Assembly (NCBI RefSeq): GCF_037975245.1
Contig: NC_092565.1
Coordinates: forward strand, 17,525,999 to 17,589,998
Reading direction: 5' to 3'
DNA from: Apostichopus japonicus
Lineage: Eukaryota > Echinodermata > Holothuroidea > Aspidochirotida > Stichopodidae
DNA length: 64,000 nucleotides
The translations under genes and the position numbers were made by a program. The notes below the pieces were generated by a model that had not been told where the DNA came from, ran no database searches, and saw only the letters and a list, made by a program, of their open reading frames with translations. This document shows, piece after piece, positions 12,691-24,149 of this stretch; position 1 is the first letter of the stretch, and every line of letters begins with the position of its first letter.

Positions 12691-13250
12691 TGGATCATCT
12701 TTTGTTTCTATACTGTCTAGACTTTTGTCTTTCCCTAGTAGGAGAGTTCACATGTCCATTTCCTGTCACAAGGCAAATTAATCTCTCCTTTAGGACTCAA
12801 CGTGAGCCAACGTTACACACTTATAATTTTGTGTTTCAATATCGGATGCATGGCTTCATGACGATAGTTTGAAAAGATTATTACGCTTTACATTTAACTA
12901 TAAAGCAGTGTTGTAGCATGTTATCGCCTGATACTCAGCAATATATCTTTGTAACTGGAAACTGCTTGTCTTGTGTATTTATTTTTTCGCACTGTGCTTA
13001 GACTAGTGTCATGCACAATATTTCAAATGTGAGGGGCGGCACTACGCACTTTCTCTTTCTATCCGTGACCGACAATACATGATGGAAAATTCCATCACTC
13101 GTAACAGCTCTCGCTGCATAGGTGCACATAGCAAGTAAATAAAAATTCAAAGACACATTGAACTGCCCTTTAGACCCTCGTACAAGTTACACCTATGCAT
13201 GCAAATGTGATATAAAAATTGATGGAAATTTCTATCAGGTATTGTTGGTT
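12691..13250. repeat. Duplicated block c, unit I
   Basis: Matches 37524-38090, 39655-39900 and 59540-59985. Unit I lacks about 1.1 kb that follows this block in unit II (38090-39256) and contains the membrane-protein exons; here ggttacaa joins directly to ttttgcaagggg. No coding potential is seen. Confidence 0.65.
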
Positions 13251-15487
13251 ACAATTTTGCAAGGGGCGTAATAAACTTTTTAATGTCTAAGTGACCCATC
13301 CAACATAAAAATACACAGGTATAGGCTAAGCTTAAGCTAGGCTAGCAAGGTTGAAGCTCTGACTCTGAAGCTGTTCAGATGGATTTTTTCAATAGCCTAG
13401 ACTGACCCTTAGAAGTTTAGAGTTAGAATGTGACATACTTTCAGTTTATGATTGTATGTTATACTGAGGTAGGGGCCCTCTCATTTTACTGCTTCTTCTG
13501 CAACATACGCTTCACTCTTGTTATTGTTTGATAGACGAGAGCATGTGCTACTTTATTGATAAGAAAAAAAGTTGCTAATTTTCAAAGTCTAATTAGTTGA
13601 ATTTGATTCCATCAGTTTTTATAAGGAGAACTGTGAAATTGTGTTTGCCGATGACTCCTGGTCGTGGTCCGGCCATACTTGTGATGTCTGACAAATTGAT
13701 AAATTGAAACTCTTAATTGGTCGGACTGGTAAGTGATACTCTCTAAATGTCATGCAAATAAAGTTGATAATCAGTTAGTGGGTCATATCTAGTATGTACG
13801 CCACAGAGTGGGTTTTATGGTATTAAAACCGTATTACTTTGTTATCCTGTAAGTAATGCCAACATTCGCATGTTGATTCATAAATATGTTACAATCATGT
13901 TATTGATACTGAATGCTCGATTTTGTTCAGACATTCTTTATCTTCTCAATCATGTAAAATCTCAGGATGATGATATTATCATAAAGGCAATACATATTCT
14001 TATGTCTTTTTTTCCCCCTTTATCATCTTGTATTTGTCTTATATGTACATATTCGAGCTTGTAATTTCCCTTTTGGGATGAAATAAAGTTTTACTTTCTT
14101 ACTTAATTACTTATAAAGTTGTTAGTTGTTGTTGTTGTGTTCAGTTAAATATATTCATCACGAATTTTCCCATTAAAGAGACGCTTCTCTTCTCTTTGTT
14201 TCATTTGCTACAATCACGGGTAAAATGATGAAAGACGAAACCCTTACAGATATAACCTGCATATCAATTTAGGACATTATCTCTCCGCTACCCTTCCCTC
14301 GCAATATCTGATTTTCCCACAACGTTTTCAATACTGTTTCTTATATTTGGACTGCGAAATGAAAGAGAAAATGCCAAAAAGCGGAAGGAAACACGAACAA
14401 CCACTGTTAGGAGGTCACATCCCTAACAACTTTATTCCATGGAAAATATCAGAAACATCTAAGTGAAAACATTTCCTTTCGATAACTGATTTGTGCTACA
14501 GATTAGGATTGTTATAAATTCATTGTTGTAAATTGTATCAATTTTCTATGTAATTAGAAGATTGAATTTGTGTTTTTTTTCTCCGAAAGACAGTATTGAT
14601 AGTTCTTGTTGCGTGAGATATTAGATCTCTTTCTCTGTATATAATAAACATAAAAAGACATGAGATATGATTAGACAGATTAGCCTATGAGTACTGCATT
14701 TTAATATGCATGTGTCACGTATGGTAATATCACATTGCTCTGTTTATATGTACTTTATATATTAAAGATGAATACTTGCAGGCTGGTAGTAAACACTTGT
14801 TGAACTTTGCATGTGGATCATGATCAGACATCCTAGCATAGTTGGAGCAGTTTTGGTAATTGTACATTACGAAAACATGATTGTAGATGCTTTCAGATAC
14901 CCACTAAGTGTGATATTTGTGTAGTTGTTACAGAAAAATTATTTGCATATCTAAATGATATACGCTATTGCTGCAACATATGCAGAGTTAGGTAAAAAAA
15001 AAAACCTGCATCAATGGCTTATACCAGCAATAAAGATATCTTGGTTTTTCATTTCACTTTGTACATAATTGTATAGTTGAGGTTCGTGAAATACAATGCA
15101 TTATCAACTAATGCTTTGTAGGTTTACGGGACTGGATATAAAGTTGTCCTGATCAACTTTAAAAGATGCTCAGACTCACCAAACCGCATTCTGCATAAAT
15201 TACAAAACACACTCCACGAAATGTATCACTACTAAGCAGTCAACCGATTCACACAGAAATTTCCGTAACTACTGTAAATCTACTGGATCGTGCTGATAAA
15301 TATGATAGGATGTGTGTAATACGAACAAATGCATCAAACTGGATTTGCTGGGGTAACACAAATCCTCAGTTCTTACTGTAATCCTAATAGCACATGCTAC
15401 TGATTTTCAGCACGATCCACTTTTTACTGTGTTACAAAACTTTAAGATTTACAGTAGTTACTGTGTTCTCTGTGTGTATCAGGTAAG
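13251..15487. repeat. Duplicated block d, upstream part (unit I)
   Basis: Matches 39257-39420 plus 40700-41811 in unit II and 60780-61899 in unit III. The second half is also related to block b ahead of psi-A. Apart from a LINE tail at 13985-14112, no gene or RNA is evident; short frames differ between the copies. Confidence 0.6.
13985..14112 (+). mobile_element. 3' tail fragment of a LINE
   Basis: About 125 bp absent from the paralogous sites (6370 and 33010). It ends with the typical LINE 3' form: a ccttttgggat box, AATAAAG, then a ttact-type repeat. No coding sequence remains, so it is a severe 5' truncation. Confidence 0.45.
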
Positions 15488-16062
15488 GGAGTTTATAAAA
15501 ATGGTTGTCAGGCCTGTATCACTAGCGATCAGTGGAGTTCTTGCTGAAACTAAAACGAAAATCATTGGTAATGAGGCAATCGCGTAGCCATAGTTTCATT
15601 TTAGGGAGGTGAGAGGTGGCGGATACAATTTATTGACCTGTCAAGGATAATGCTTTTGCTATCTGCGCGGGGTCCAGGGGCCCCTGGTAAGGTCCAGGGC
15701 TTCGCCTTTGGAAGCTACACGAAATGATGGACTTTAGAGGCTTTTATCCAATCGACCGAGATTTTAACCATATAACATGTTATTAAATATTCAATACTGG
15801 ATATGATGAGCGTAATATTGATTTGTTGGGCAGAAAATATTCAAGTAGGTAATGACTCACTCAAAATTGAAGCTAATTCTACGATGACCCATCTCATCCC
15901 CCCCTTCTCTCTCTCTCTCTCTCTTCTCTCTATTCTCTCCCTGGTAATCTCTCTTACTTCTCTGTGTTTTTTTTAGTCTATCCTCTTACGCGTTTGTAGT
16001 GGGGCAGGTGTATTTGCTGGTGGAGTATTGAGGTATAGTAACGCTAGGCTCTGTGCCTGGTA
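15488..16062 (+). pseudogene. LRAT fragment psi-B, unit I
   Basis: Bases 15488-15576 and 15997-16062 match the start and middle of the LRAT-1 glycine-zipper region. A 420-bp hAT-like element sits between them at the same nucleotide as in psi-A and the other psi-B copies. Homology ends near gtgcctggtaaaatg, after which the psi-B copies share unrelated sequence. The LRAT catalytic regions are absent. Confidence 0.8.
15577..15996. mobile_element. hAT-like insertion in psi-B, unit I
   Basis: The element is flanked by TAATGAGG (15569-15576) and TAGTGGGG (15997-16004), an 8-bp target duplication with two transitions. The terminal repeats are CAATCGCGTAGCC on the left and CAAACGCGTAAGA on the reverse complement of the right. 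The interior has a CT-rich tract near 15904-15965 and no frame. It is shorter than its relatives at 42104-42899, 58256-59070 and 62217-63020. Confidence 0.75.
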
Positions 16063-16498
16063 AAATGTTGATAAATACATTTGTCATACGATATTTTGCT
16101 CTTCAGTGTGTTTCAGCTTACCTGTGAACTTTACTAACGAGCGGGCACATAGTTTTTGTTTGTTTATAAGCAATAGCTATAACTATTCTTTGGGATGATC
16201 TATTTTGTTACGAACGACTTCCATGGGCACCGTCTGGCACCCCCGTGGCCATTTATAAACCTTGAGTACTTTTGATAGTACTTGGGAATTGTGCTATACA
16301 GCTCCACCCTGATTGGTATGTGTGCATAGGACACTTGCTTGGGTGCATAATGACTAAGTGAGGAAATGGTGGATTTTTAGCCGTACTTACTGTGTAGGCC
16401 CTTCATGCATTATTGAGTCATGGCATGTATCTTGCAGTACACCATTATTTTGCTTTCATGCGTATTAATGAAGGAGTGGGGTTATCTGTCACCAGAAG
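16063..16498. repeat. Duplicated block d, downstream part; no gene seen
   Basis: Partly matches 43000-43840 and 63120-63820. No frame or RNA is supported. Confidence 0.5.
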
Positions 16499-18691
16499 CA
16501 GGCGCGTATCCAGGATTTTCTAACCCGGGGTGCGCGAATTACTATCTAAGCGGAGCGCCACCATCGGTTGGCGCGCAGCGTACAAGAAAATTTCTGGTTT
16601 TGATACCCCCCCAGATCACCGGAAACGGCACTTCTCGGGCTTGAAATGACCAACCAGATGTACACTTTTGGCCTGAGAACCAAGTATTTCCTAATAGTTT
16701 TTTTTTTCCATCCATAACCTTTTTGAAGATTGTCAACCCGGCACACGTCATGTTCGATCTGATCGCATGTCCTGTGGGTCTTTGCTTTTGTAGGTGATTC
16801 TACGTCGCGGCCCACAATACCCGTCAGCCCCACTTTTCAAGGTTTTAAGACCCAAATTTGTTCAGAATTTGAAAATTCACATTTCTCGTGAATAAACTCA
16901 CTTCAAAACATACCCATAATGTTGTACAAAATTTCATCTATGGACAACCAATATAGAAAAACTACCTTCAACCCCTAACAGACCGGTCAAAATTGCACGA
17001 GTAGAGGGAAGTGTAATGCCGAATGTTGGTCAGAAATTTTCGAGAATTCAGACACAGTTAATTTATTGGTGTACAAATATTAAACCTCTTATAACGGCTA
17101 TTATAAAACTTGGTTGAAGGAAATGAAAAAATAGCAGATATTTCCTTCAACCGAACACTACACACATAGGCGTAGGAGGCGCAGCGACAGTGGCGGAGCT
17201 AGGGGTATTGGTCAGGAGGGGCGAGAATGGTCTGTAGGACGCTTTCGACACTATCTAAGCGGAGGGCCACCACTGGTTGGCGCGTAGCGCACAGACAAAT
17301 TTTGAGTAAAGATACTCCCTAGATCGCCGGAATGACCATTTCAGGGCCTGGCTAATTTGCAGATAAACGAAGAATAGGGTGTCATCGCCAAATTACATCA
17401 ACAAAATGTGACAAATGTCAATAAGTAGATGAGAGCGCAATAAAAAAGTCAATAATCTAGAATAAGTAAAAAGTGGTACAGAGCTGAAAAAGGCGCCAGC
17501 AGTCCATTTGAGTCCGTCAGGGGGCGCATCCGCCCCCTGACCGTATGGACGCTCCGCCACTGCGCGGCGGGGGTGCAGCCCCTAATTCGCCATTACTAAT
17601 GTAAAAGAAACTTTTGACATAATTGGACCTCCATGCTTTTTATACATCTACATGAGACATGTCGTTGTTTACATTAGCATCCCGCGGTATACTGCGCAAT
17701 TTTAACGGACCGTAGGGTACATGATGGCATGCGATGTAATAACCGATGCTTGCTTAAATGATATTGACATTGACACGTTGAACGCGCGCTTAGCGCGCGA
17801 AAATTTTTGGTTATTTTTTCAGGCAAGTCGGACAGTTTTGAGGATTTTCATCCTGGAACACCATTTTCATACTCACTGATATGATGTGATATCTGCTGTT
17901 TGCGTTACAAATTCGAACAGGCGCGTAGCGAGGAATTTGCCAAGGGAGGGGCGAAGCCTTTAGGCAAATTATCTAAGCGTAGCGCTACCATAGGTTGGCG
18001 CGAAGCGTACAAGAAAATTTTGGCCAAAAATGCCTCCCAGATCGCTGGAAATGGCACTATCCAGGACCATTTGTTAGCGCAAAGCGTACAAGCAAATTTT
18101 GGCCGAAAATGTCTCCCAGATCGCTGGAAATGACACTTCCCAGGCCTTGTAAGTTGCATCTAAGCACTTTCTATTTTGAAATTACTTAGCGATATCATTT
18201 AAAAAAATGCTGAATGGGGGGGGGGGCGGTCGCCTCCATCCCAAAATGCGTCATGTTCCCCGACGACACGGTCGAGTTCGAGACCAGCCACAGTTGGTTT
18301 CATAGCACAATTCTACACACGCGTTATGATAGACCATATATAATATATATAGATCATTAGTGAGAGAGGAAAATGTAAACGTCAAAAAAATGGAGTTGTC
18401 GGTGTAAGGGGTAGGGTGAGGCACACTTTTACGAAATCATTGATCCTTCACTGGCTACCCTTCAGCGCTGTAATGATGTCACTGTTCCTCTTTCTCTTCC
18501 CGGTGTCTTCGCGTTTTTCTTTTACTCCCTCCTTTTCTCCTTCTTCTCTGTTCTTCTTTTTCTTTTCCCTTCCTTCCTCTCCTCCTCCTCTTTTTCCCCT
18601 CTTTTTCCTTTTTTCTTCTCTTTTTTTCTCTCCTCTTTTTCTTACCCGGGGGGCGCGCGCCCCCAACGCCCCCCCCCTGGATACGCACCTG
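16499..18691 (-). mobile_element. Non-autonomous hAT-like element, 2193 bp, inverted copy 2
   Basis: Reverse-complement relative of 1803-3994, nearly the same length. Ends are CAGGCGCGTATCC and, reverse-complemented, CAGGTGCGTATCC. The flanking five bases are AGAAG and AGAAC. The empty sites in unit II (about 43835) and unit III (about 63825) read catcATAACcacag, which confirms both ends and the 5-bp duplication. The same internal 85-90 bp units and purine/pyrimidine tract are present, and no transposase is encoded. It lies about 0.9 kb upstream of the LRAT-1 ATG. Confidence 0.85.
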
Positions 18692-19616
18692 AGAACCACA
18701 GCAAGATGATTCTCCTCAAAAGGTATTGAAATCAAGGAACACAAGTTACTAACCAATGAAAGACAAATTTGTTATAGAATGGTCACCCGCAGCTTCTTCA
18801 AATTTGGTTTGTCCAAAATAACCTTTAAAGATTTTTCAACGTGAGGCATTGGTGCTTCGGTGGAAAGCTATAAGCATTTAATGTTTTGCAGCTGTTGTGT
18901 CCAATATATATATATATTTTTTTTTTTGACACTGCATAAGAGTGAAGTTCAATAGTTTGCTTTAAGGGTTTGTAGTCTTATAAGTCATTAGTATTGCCTC
19001 AAATATGATAGAAAATCAAATAATGGTCAACAACGCTCAAATTTCAACAGCATTTTACCCATCCTAAAATTGTGTTTAATTTTAATTTCATATTTCAATA
19101 ATCATCAAACGCTACGAACATATTTGAGCATCAGTTCTCTGGAAAAGTATTTTTGAAAACATGCTAACATTTGCGGCCAAATACTGATGACCTTTAAGTT
19201 ATATCAAAAAGTCATGTGTTAAATTTCAAGTTTGTCGAGAAACAGGAAGCTTCTTTGTTTTCTTTTTTTTTTAATTTCATTTTATTGAAGAGGTGGTTTT
19301 GTTTTCATTCATATTTTTTTTTTCATTTTTGATCATTCAATTCATACCTCCATTGTATGTGTGACTATTGACTATACATATCAATGTTGATGAAATTGGT
19401 GTATAATTGTCATGTGTGAGCTCTAGTGGTGTTAATACGCAGGCTCTTTAAAGTTAATATCAATATATGTCTTACTCGTTCACGTAATTCAAATGAAAGT
19501 GAACTGAGTCATGCTATAGCTTTGTGGTTCGGGGTGTTTTGGAGGTGTAATTGCAAGCTTTTTCACCTGGAATTTTAATGGCAGTCGTTGCATGGTTTGT
19601 TCTCCCTTCAGACAAG
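18692..19616. promoter_or_regulatory. Upstream region of LRAT-1 (promoter expected, not located)
   Basis: Conserved with 43840-44556 and 46728-46893, the upstream flank of LRAT-2. The last bases before the ATG (tttgttctcccttcag then acaagATG) look like a 3' splice site, and LRAT-2 keeps gttcttcttcag/acaagATG. A spliced 5' UTR exon further upstream is therefore possible. No TATA box or initiator can be assigned with confidence. A short TA run and T run lie near 18906-18926. Confidence 0.4.
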
Positions 19617-21089
19617 ATGTCTCAGAGATGCATCAACCTCGACAGTGCTAGTCCCGAGACGAAATGTATGTGCCTCGAACCTGATGAAACGTTCTACGTA
19701 ACATATAGTGACTACGACCATGAAGGCAGAGATGTGATTCTATGCGAAAGGTGTGGATGTGAAAATCGTGAGATTACGGTGAGTGTTGACGATGGAAAAT
19801 CTCCCGCAGCAAATCAGGAGTTAAAGAATCAATCAAGTTGCAATGTGATTAATAACGCAGCAGAGGCGAGGAAACGACTACAAGCTGGCGATCATGTCGC
19901 GTGGGGAAGGAAGAAAGTCTTTGGTCAGAGCACAGTGAAGTATGACCACCACGGCATCGTAAGGTCGATTGATGAAAAAAACATGATCATTATCGAATAC
20001 AAAGAACTAATGAATTCAAAGACGATTACAATCCAACAGACGACATATTCCTTGTCCTGTGCCGCTGATATGGGTTATGGTGATTTCTATTGCATTAATT
20101 ACCCGCGACTGTTAACTAAGCTGAATCCACCACAATTGGTAATTTCAAGAGCCTTAAGTAAATTGGGTGAACGTGGGTATAACCTGTTGCTTAACAATTG
20201 TGAATCTTTTGCAGCCTTCTGTAAACGTGGTGTCGCGCGATCTTTGCAAGTCTCTGAAAATATTTGCAAAGTTGTGACTACGATAGTGAGAGAGCTACAA
20301 ACAGTGTGTAGGTCCCCGAGGTTTCTAGTTTTGTGTGGTGAAATTGGAGGTGCAGAGATGATTGAAAAGGGAATGCAACAAACAAATGTGGTTGGTGGTG
20401 TGATGTACCTTGTTTTTGAGGGAATGTTGTGTTGCGTAGATATCTACAAGCTATTTGGTCACAAGCATGACAAAAGTATAACGAAAAAGCAGTTTATAGA
20501 ACTGGTAGTCAAGCGTGTCGTTCTATCGATCAGTAAAGTTATTGTAGGAACTACAACGGGAATCATTGGTGCTGGGGCAGGGGCAATTGCTGGTGGAGTA
20601 ATTGGGGGTGTAGTGACGCTAGGCTCCCCACCAGGTATAGCGTTAGGCATGGGTGTTGGATCATTCATTGGTAGTGTAGCAGGTGGAGTTGGTGGTGTTG
20701 CTACTTTGAACGGTTCTAGGACAATCATATGGTCCCTTTTGCACTCCAAAGATGTTGAGTCTATTGAAAAGTTACGACTTGGTGACCATGTTATCCTTCC
20801 CGGGGAAGCTTTGCTGCATCCCCGTTGCCATGCCATTGTATCTGGTATAGATTGTGCAGATAATAAAATAAAAGTGATAAAAAACGAACATAAACGTGGT
20901 GTCGTCGAGGAATGGATTGCTTATGTGCCAATGAAGAGAATGGAGTATGGTTTAGGGGAATGTTACCCGGTACCACAAGTACTAGAAAATGCAAGACGTA
21001 AACTTGGTCAAAAGAGGTTTAGCATTATTAATTACAACTGCAAAACATTTGCAAAGGAACAAAAGATGAAAAAAGAACTTAACTTTTAA
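19617..21089 (+). CDS. Double LRAT-domain protein with glycine zipper (LRAT-1)
   Basis: One uninterrupted frame of 490 codons. I chose ATG 19617 (MSQRC) because it is conserved in LRAT-2 and follows a splice-acceptor-like tract; an in-frame ATG at 19578 would add 13 residues that are not conserved. The N-terminus has Cys17, 19, 43, 46 and 48 (ILCERCGC), possibly metal binding. LRAT-like domain 1 (about 91-208) has GDHVAW, the catalytic-type His in YDHHGIV (111/112) and Cys195 in NNCESF. A hydrophobic stretch (257-281) and a glycine zipper (311-366, GAGAGAIAGG, GVGSFIGSVAGG) follow. LRAT-like domain 2 (388-480) has His405 in CHAIVSG and Cys475 in NYNCKTF. The LRAT/PLAAT family are thiol acyltransferases or phospholipases of the NlpC/P60 fold, usually single-domain and membrane-associated. 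Acyl transfer at a membrane is the likely role, but the substrate is unknown. ATTAAA at 21121 could be the poly(A) signal. Confidence 0.85.
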   Translation: MSQRCINLDSASPETKCMCLEPDETFYVTYSDYDHEGRDVILCERCGCENREITVSVDDGKSPAANQELKNQSSCNVINNAAEARKRLQAGDHVAWGRKKVFGQSTVKYDHHGIVRSIDEKNMIIIEYKELMNSKTITIQQTTYSLSCAADMGYGDFYCINYPRLLTKLNPPQLVISRALSKLGERGYNLLLNNCESFAAFCKRGVARSLQVSENICKVVTTIVRELQTVCRSPRFLVLCGEIGGAEMIEKGMQQTNVVGGVMYLVFEGMLCCVDIYKLFGHKHDKSITKKQFIELVVKRVVLSISKVIVGTTTGIIGAGAGAIAGGVIGGVVTLGSPPGIALGMGVGSFIGSVAGGVGGVATLNGSRTIIWSLLHSKDVESIEKLRLGDHVILPGEALLHPRCHAIVSGIDCADNKIKVIKNEHKRGVVEEWIAYVPMKRMEYGLGECYPVPQVLENARRKLGQKRFSIINYNCKTFAKEQKMKKELNF

Positions 21090-22059
21090 TCTGTGTATGC
21101 ACACCTCGACAAATATTGAAATTAAAGCAGTATATATGCCCTTATGGGAAGGGGGAAAATATGATTATTATGATTAATGTACCACCCAGGTAGGTTATAA
21201 TTAGTAGGCCTATTAGATATAGTCAAATATCAAACTTATACTGTTTTAGTAATGCTTAACATTATAAACACCTATATCGGTATCGGTTAGAAGGGATGAA
21301 ATTTATCACACCTTTCTAAAAGTCTGAATGTTTAGATTGTTTGCGTGTTTTTTTTTGTTAACGACGCAGAATGCGTCATTTCCGCTTCCATTTTAAAGTA
21401 GTCATTAAATACACAGCACTTGATTACGTATATATTGATTTTGTTTGAGGTCACAGTTTGAGCTCAATTTCAGTTTCAGTATCTTATATCTTACTTAAAT
21501 ATTCGTATTGTTTTCTATAGTCGAACGACGGTACATGAAGCGCAGTGGAGTGTATAAAGCAGTTTAGCAAGTTTTAAAATGTTCATACCACGGCTGAGAC
21601 AAATTATTTAATCACACTTACTAGTTGGAATTGTTGAATCATTTCAAATAACTTGTGTACAGTAGTTTTGTGTATTGCAGTAATGGCGTGGTGATTCCAT
21701 TTATTGTAAATAACCAGATTTAAGCACGGTATGTTAAACTATCTAATCATAATACAAGTTAGTGATGTATTAATGGCATAATTGTAATCCAATATAGACA
21801 ATAGCCGAACTTCAATCTGTACAGGCTCATAAATATATCAGGTATCGAGACTAATTTATTACGGTAAACTACCGGACAGGTAACATGTAAATGGGTATCC
21901 CTACTTGTTGCAGCACTCTCCACAGATAATATCTAAGAACGTAAGAAAAGAATATTACGCAAGTTGTTAGTGTAAATTATGTACAAGTTTTTTTTTCGTA
22001 AGTAGCACTATTATTTTCCTTGTAAAGAATGTGTACTTAATTCACACACATCATTCTAT
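21090..22059. repeat. Downstream flank of LRAT-1; no gene seen
   Basis: Matches 48362-48606 and 50057-50800 of unit II once the LINE there is removed. I see no frame conserved between the two copies and no element ends. Confidence 0.55.
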
Positions 22060-22250
22060 AGCTTGTTACGTAGATACATACAAGCTATGTGGCCAAAAAG
22101 GTATGACAAAAGTATCACTATTAAGCAGTTTATCGCAATGCTTCCCAAGTGTGATACTAGCGATCAATAGAGTTCTCGTGGGAACTACAACCGGAATTGC
22201 TGGTTGAGTTGGGGAAATTGCTGGTGGAGTAATTGGGGGTTCGATGTAAT
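22060..22250 (+). pseudogene. LRAT fragment psi-C, unit I
   Basis: About 190 bp match LRAT-1 20433-20615, from the VDIYKLFG region into the glycine zipper, including gctggtggagtaattggggg. Unlike psi-A and psi-B it has no hAT insertion at the zipper site, so it comes from a different lineage of copies. It contains a stop (gctggttgagtt) and a frameshift and has neither LRAT domain. Confidence 0.75.
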
Positions 22251-24149
22251 CTGCAGCCGGTTGAATTGTTGACATAGCCTACTGTTCACTTGTTGGTAGC
22301 ATCTGTAAACCAACTATTTCCCGATATCTTAAAATGACATTACTGAACTTCCCGCTTCTGCATAAAGCATCTCTGTTTGTTGGTTTCTCATACACATGTT
22401 ATGGACAGAACAGGCAAAGTAAATAATGCATCTGAAAAAGGGTCTGAAATGGCTTGGACAAATGAATTGATATTTGATGATCTGGATTTACCAATTTTTT
22501 AATCTTACCTATTTTGTCAAACTTTACAGTTTTCTGTATGTTAATTTCCTATATTAACTTGTGTGTATCCTATTGTTTGACTAGAAAACCCGAAATCCTA
22601 TACAAACGCTAAATTCTGCTGTGATCAATACTTGTCGGTAGAGACATTGTCAGTACGTAACCATGTAGTTCCACATACATATATAAGTGGGAGGTAAATG
22701 TTGATTTTCCAGTAAGCAAGAATATATATATATTTTTTTTCAATCATACTGAGCAAAATTCACTCTCTTGTAAAGTGCATTAAACCACTCGATATCATTT
22801 ACGACATTAACTTTACGTGATCATCATCCACTCGCGTCATTACTACGTATTCTCAAACTTGGTCAAATGTATTATGCGTTCAAGGTCGGCTGTACAGGGA
22901 GTTGTGTTTTCTTCTAATTCAAATTAACATATATGGTCAAACCATAGTACGTTTGTTATGTAGTTTAATGTTTTTCTATAACTTTTGAAAAAAGGACGTT
23001 TAACTTGATCTTCATCTTGGGATGTCATTTGTCAATCACTTGTATAATGTCTCCTTTTTTACATTTTACATGTTTTTCAAGGATATTTCGATAATCTGGA
23101 TTAAACAAATTTTAATCTTTCCTATTTTGCCAAACTGCAAGTTTTCTGTATGTTAATCATCCTATATTTACGTGTGTATCCTATTGTTTATATTAATACC
23201 CGAAATTCTATACAAAGGCTAAATTCTGCTGTGATTAATACTTGTCGGTAACGACTTTGTCATTACGTAACCATGTAGCTCCACATACATATACATGTGA
23301 GAGGTAAATGTTGATTTTCCAGTAAGCAAGAATATGTGTGTTCTTTTTTTCTTTCAATCATACTGAGCAAATGCACTCTCTTCACGAACTGTAAAAGTGT
23401 GTTAAACCACTCGATATAATTCCCAACATTTACATTTATATATCTCATAGCTAGTATGTGATCGAGTCCAGGAGTACTACTTTGTTGTTAGCCCTGAAAT
23501 TTTGGTATGCAGTCTGTTTCGCCATGTAGAAATGTATGCTCATTAGTGTAATATCGTAGTAAAACATATCAAATTGTATTTTGCCATACTGTCTTTTAAC
23601 CGGTATCAATACATCGCTTTAAATGGAGACCGCCAGCTTTGTGTGTATTTCTTGTGTGTTTCTGGTAGTTGACTTAGATTTATTTTCAATTTATTAATTT
23701 ATCAATTCAGAGGTGGTTGTTGACGGCGAAACAAACTGAACTCCTACCAGTGAAATAATGTCACGGAAATACAATTAGAGTTTCACTGGCTTATGGTGAC
23801 CGTGCTGTATTGGACGCATTGATAATATTAACACTATTGCAGAGACTACGACACTAACTGCGATATATTACTGGACTGAATCGGTAGCCTACTGATAAAG
23901 ACTGGTGATAGCAATGATGGTTCAAACTGCAAAAGGGTAAATACAACAAAAATATACTTGAGTTACAGATGTACGGGTATAACAACAATCATATTAATGT
24001 CAAGAGTGCAAGACATAGGCCTACAGAAGCTCATAACACATGAACAAATACTTGTAAACATTCACTATACTGTCTTAAGCTAGGGAGTCGTTAAACGCCA
24101 TTGCACCCTGACACTCACTAATCAGGCCAAACGTGACACCATTATAACC
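22251..24149. repeat. Duplicated block e with internal ~610-bp tandem duplication
   Basis: Matches 51441-53620. Within it, 22485-22860 and 23095-23470 are a diverged direct repeat (shared words include tgtagttccacatac and gttgattttccagtaagcaag) offset by about 610 bp; unit II has the same pair at the same offset. The internal duplication therefore predates the 27-kb one. No gene is seen. Confidence 0.6.

Noticed and set aside
15569..16004. A spliceosomal intron in the glycine zipper of the degenerate LRAT copies (ggtaatgag donor, pyrimidine tract, tttgtag acceptor)
   Set aside because: The borders carry CAARCRCGTAGCC inverted repeats and an 8-bp duplication, and removing one duplicate restores the alignment. 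It is a transposon, so LRAT-1 and LRAT-2 need not be processed retrocopies.
19551..19616. Upstream start of LRAT-1 at TTG 19551 or ATG 19578
   Set aside because: The added residues are not conserved in LRAT-2, and the pyrimidine tract plus CAG just before ATG 19617 suggests non-coding or intronic sequence.
22485..23470. CRISPR-like or regularly spaced repeats
   Set aside because: Only two long diverged copies occur, in a eukaryotic context; no short repeat/spacer structure is present anywhere.
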